Of a stretch of 8,150 nt of DNA, positions 6,478 through 8,150 are shown piece after piece (position 1 is the stretch's first letter; each line of letters starts with the position of its first letter). A program made the translations under genes and the position numbers. Source of the DNA: J054 sp051008735 (GTDB lineage Bacteria; Pseudomonadota; Gammaproteobacteria; Steroidobacterales; GCA-2729495); contig JBPCXH010000030.1 in assembly GCA_051008735.1 (NCBI GenBank), forward strand, positions 1-8,150, given 5' to 3'. Below the pieces are notes generated by a model. It made no database searches, was not told the DNA's origin, and worked only from the letters and a program-made list of their open reading frames with translations.

Positions 6478-6507
6478 AGAGTGTCGCCCAAGTCACTCTG
6501 GCAGTGA
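6478..6507. promoter_or_regulatory. Overlapping dyads in the dctP-like/DUF547 divergent gap, possible operator
   Basis: AGAGTG (6478-6483) and CACTCT (6494-6499) form a 6-bp inverted repeat with 10 bp between, a spacing typical of dimeric regulator sites. TCACT (6493-6497) also pairs with AGTGA (6503-6507). They lie in the 83-bp gap between two divergent starts, just before the AAGGA ribosome binding site (6516-6520) of the DUF547 gene. I see no convincing -35/-10 pair on either strand. Short dyads like these can occur by chance. Confidence 0.22.
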
Positions 6508-6525
6508 GCACCAGCAAGGATTCTT

Positions 6526-7287
6526 ATGGCAAACAGGCAGACTTTGAGCCCCTGGCAAGGCATGGCTTGCGCCACTTTATTGATGCTAAGCCTGCCTGGC
6601 GCAGCGTATGCGCTGCCGGACTATGAGCTGCTCGATGATTTACTCCTGACCCACGTGCGCGACGGCTTTGTCGATTATGACGGCCTGGCACTGGATCCGA
6701 GGCTGGACGACTTTGTCACTCAGCTGGGCGCAACCTCGCCCGCGGAGCTCATTTCGCCCGAGGCTTTAAAAGCCTTTTACATCAATGCTTATAACGCCAT
6801 CGTCCTGCAGGGCATTCTGGCCGGCCAGTCGCCTGCCGGCAGATTCGGTCGCTGGCGATTTTTTAAACGGATGCGTGTCCAGGTCCTCGGCGAAGCCATG
6901 AGTCTGGAAGATATCGAGCATGGGCGTCTGCGCCCCATGGGTGATGCGCGCATTCATTTCGCACTTGTTTGCGCCTCCCTGTCTTGCCCGCGGCTGGCAA
7001 ACCGGGCCTTCAGACCGGGGCTGCTGGATGGGCAGCTCAATGGGGCGGCTGAACGATTCCTCAATGACCCGACCAGAAATCGCTTTGATCCTGACCAGAA
7101 AATCGCTTTTGTGTCGCGGATTTTTGACTGGTTTGATGAAGACTTCACGGCAGTCGCCGGCTCCCTGCAGCCCTATATGGCGCGATTTGTGACCGACCAG
7201 TCCAGTGCCCGAATTCTCCGCAGCGAGGGCTTTGAGCTTCGCTTTGACGACTATGACTGGAGCCTGAACGGCAGCTTCAGTCGCTAA
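6526..7287 (+). CDS. Exported DUF547 domain protein
   Basis: 253 residues. The ATG at 6526 has a good AAGGA Shine-Dalgarno 5 nt upstream. Residues 1-29 look like a Sec signal peptide (hydrophobic ATLLMLSLPG, cleavage likely after AYA at 29), so the protein is predicted periplasmic. The body is DUF547 over almost its whole length: DGFVDYDGL (46-54), the FYINAYNA motif (84-91), SLEDIEHG (126-133), RIHFALVCASLSCP (142-155, with C149 and C154), and IFDWFDEDF (199-207), ending in YDWSLN. The conserved Asn, His and Cys positions suggest a papain-like or transglutaminase-like fold, as proposed for this domain, but no reaction is established to my knowledge. The next gene, msrP, begins 70 bp downstream on the same strand, so co-transcription is possible though not shown; a functional link to methionine repair would be speculation. 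Shares an 83-bp divergent gap with the TRAP receptor gene. Confidence 0.9.
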   Translation: MANRQTLSPWQGMACATLLMLSLPGAAYALPDYELLDDLLLTHVRDGFVDYDGLALDPRLDDFVTQLGATSPAELISPEALKAFYINAYNAIVLQGILAGQSPAGRFGRWRFFKRMRVQVLGEAMSLEDIEHGRLRPMGDARIHFALVCASLSCPRLANRAFRPGLLDGQLNGAAERFLNDPTRNRFDPDQKIAFVSRIFDWFDEDFTAVAGSLQPYMARFVTDQSSARILRSEGFELRFDDYDWSLNGSFSR

Positions 7288-7357
7288 CCGGGACAGCCCA
7301 CGAAAACCGCTGGCACGATGCAGCCGAATACACTGGCGGTCCCAAGAGAAGCCAATA

Positions 7358-8150
7358 ATGATCATTCGCAAACCTGCTGATATACGCCCTTCGGAAATTA
7401 CCCCGGAGTCAGTTTTTCATAGCCGCCGGGAGTTCCTGCGTCGCGCAGGCCTGGCTGGAACCGGGCTGCTAGCCGGCAGCGGCTGCGCGGCAGAAGAAGA
7501 CCCGACCGAAGATCCAGGCACGCTGCGAAAACTGGAGGTCGTTAGCGGCAGCCCCTACAGCACAGATGCCGAGCCGAACTCTCTCGAAGACATCATGAGC
7601 TACAACAATTTCTATGAGTTCGGCCTGGACAAGAGCGACCCGGCACGACTTTCCGGCGATTTTCAGCCGCGCCCGTGGTCGGTCACAGTCGATGGTGAGG
7701 CGGAGCTGACCGGGACATTTGATCTCGACGATTTCATTCGTCCGCACACCATCGAAGAGCGCGTCTATCGACTCCGCTGCGTCGAAGCCTGGTCCATGGT
7801 CGTGCCCTGGAACGGTATTGCCCTTGGCGATGTAATCAAGCGTTTCAAACCCACTTCGAAAGCCAAGTATGTTGCTTTCGAGACGGTTGTACGGCCTGAG
7901 CAGATGCCGGGACAACGCCGCGGCGTATTGGATTTTCCGTACATCGAGGGCCTGACCATGGCCGAAGCCATGAATCCGCTTTCCATCCTTGCCCTCGGAG
8001 TCTACGGTGTGTCGCTGCCCAATCAGAACGGCGCCCCCATCAGACTTGTTGTGCCCTGGAAGTATGGCTTTAAGAGCATTAAGTCCATCGTGCGCATCAG
8101 CTTTACTGAAAAGGAACCGCCCACGACCTGGAACCTGTCCGCTCCGCGCG
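7358..8150 (+). CDS. msrP: MsrP (YedY) protein-methionine-sulfoxide reductase catalytic subunit, 3' end cut by window
   Basis: The first 264 codons are present and run off the right edge. MsrP is a periplasmic Mo-molybdopterin enzyme that repairs oxidised methionine in envelope proteins, receiving electrons from the membrane haem protein MsrQ. The N-terminus carries a Tat signal (SRREFLRRAG, twin Arg 23-24), expected for export of a folded cofactor enzyme. The match to E. coli MsrP is close: SYNNFYEFGLDKSDPA (81-96), YRLRCVEAWSMVVPW (137-151, C141 being the Mo-ligating Cys), KYVAFET, PEQMPGQ (180-186), and LVVPWKYGFKSIKSI (230-244). The loop after PEQMPGQ is several residues shorter than in E. 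coli. The signal ends in LLAGSGC (37-43), which hints at a lipobox, though Gly at -3 is unusual. The ATG at 7358 has only a weak purine-rich AAGAGAA upstream. An msrQ gene would be expected just beyond the window, but this cannot be seen. Confidence 0.96.
   Translation, partial: MIIRKPADIRPSEITPESVFHSRREFLRRAGLAGTGLLAGSGCAAEEDPTEDPGTLRKLEVVSGSPYSTDAEPNSLEDIMSYNNFYEFGLDKSDPARLSGDFQPRPWSVTVDGEAELTGTFDLDDFIRPHTIEERVYRLRCVEAWSMVVPWNGIALGDVIKRFKPTSKAKYVAFETVVRPEQMPGQRRGVLDFPYIEGLTMAEAMNPLSILALGVYGVSLPNQNGAPIRLVVPWKYGFKSIKSIVRISFTEKEPPTTWNLSAPR

Noticed and set aside
7290..7343. Possible terminator after the DUF547 gene (GGGAC...GTCCC, ACCGC...GCGGT)
   Set aside because: The arms are short and far apart, the pairing is not continuous and no T-run follows. 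It is likely chance.
6766..7371. Minus-strand 201-codon frame opposite the DUF547 gene
   Set aside because: The DUF547 motifs are unambiguous on the plus strand. The reverse frame lacks domain features and a ribosome binding site.

Overview
The window is about 59% G+C by eye (not counted) and gene-dense. It looks like chromosomal DNA of a gammaproteobacterium, probably a free-living or marine one. That reading rests on an E. coli-type MsrA and MsrP, a DUF3391/HD-GYP protein, a TRAP substrate-binding protein and a DUF547 protein. The taxonomic call is inference. I see no mobile element, RNA gene, CRISPR array or prophage signal, and no gene-free stretch above about 160 bases.

Layout: (1) 1-2606, minus strand: a two-gene c-di-GMP unit, an HD-GYP protein followed 14 bp later by a GGDEF-EAL protein that runs off the left edge. 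(2) 2765-3112, plus: a small glycine-zipper lipoprotein. (3) 3105-3749, minus: msrA, convergent with the lipoprotein gene and overlapping it by 8 bp. (4) 3863-5389, plus: an exported TPR protein with a TonB-C-like end, divergent from msrA across a compact shared promoter region. (5) 5405-6442, minus: an orphan TRAP-type (DctP) substrate-binding lipoprotein, tail to tail with the TPR gene. (6) 6526-7287, plus: an exported DUF547 protein. (7) 7358 to the right edge, plus: msrP (yedY), the molybdoenzyme subunit of periplasmic methionine sulfoxide repair, cut off by the window.

Functional links are modest. The left pair is a c-di-GMP-degrading or c-di-GMP-sensing unit in which each protein carries one damaged catalytic motif: the HD-GYP lacks the His of its HD dyad, and the GGDEF of the EAL protein reads NGTTF. 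The rest is rich in envelope proteins (three probable lipoproteins, two or three Sec-exported proteins and one Tat substrate). Methionine sulfoxide repair appears twice, cytoplasmic MsrA and periplasmic MsrP, but in separate transcription units. I found no convincing undescribed multi-gene system. The best leads are the substituted HD-GYP, the TPR-TonB-C fusion, the lipid-anchored orphan TRAP receptor and the msrA/TPR promoter repeats.
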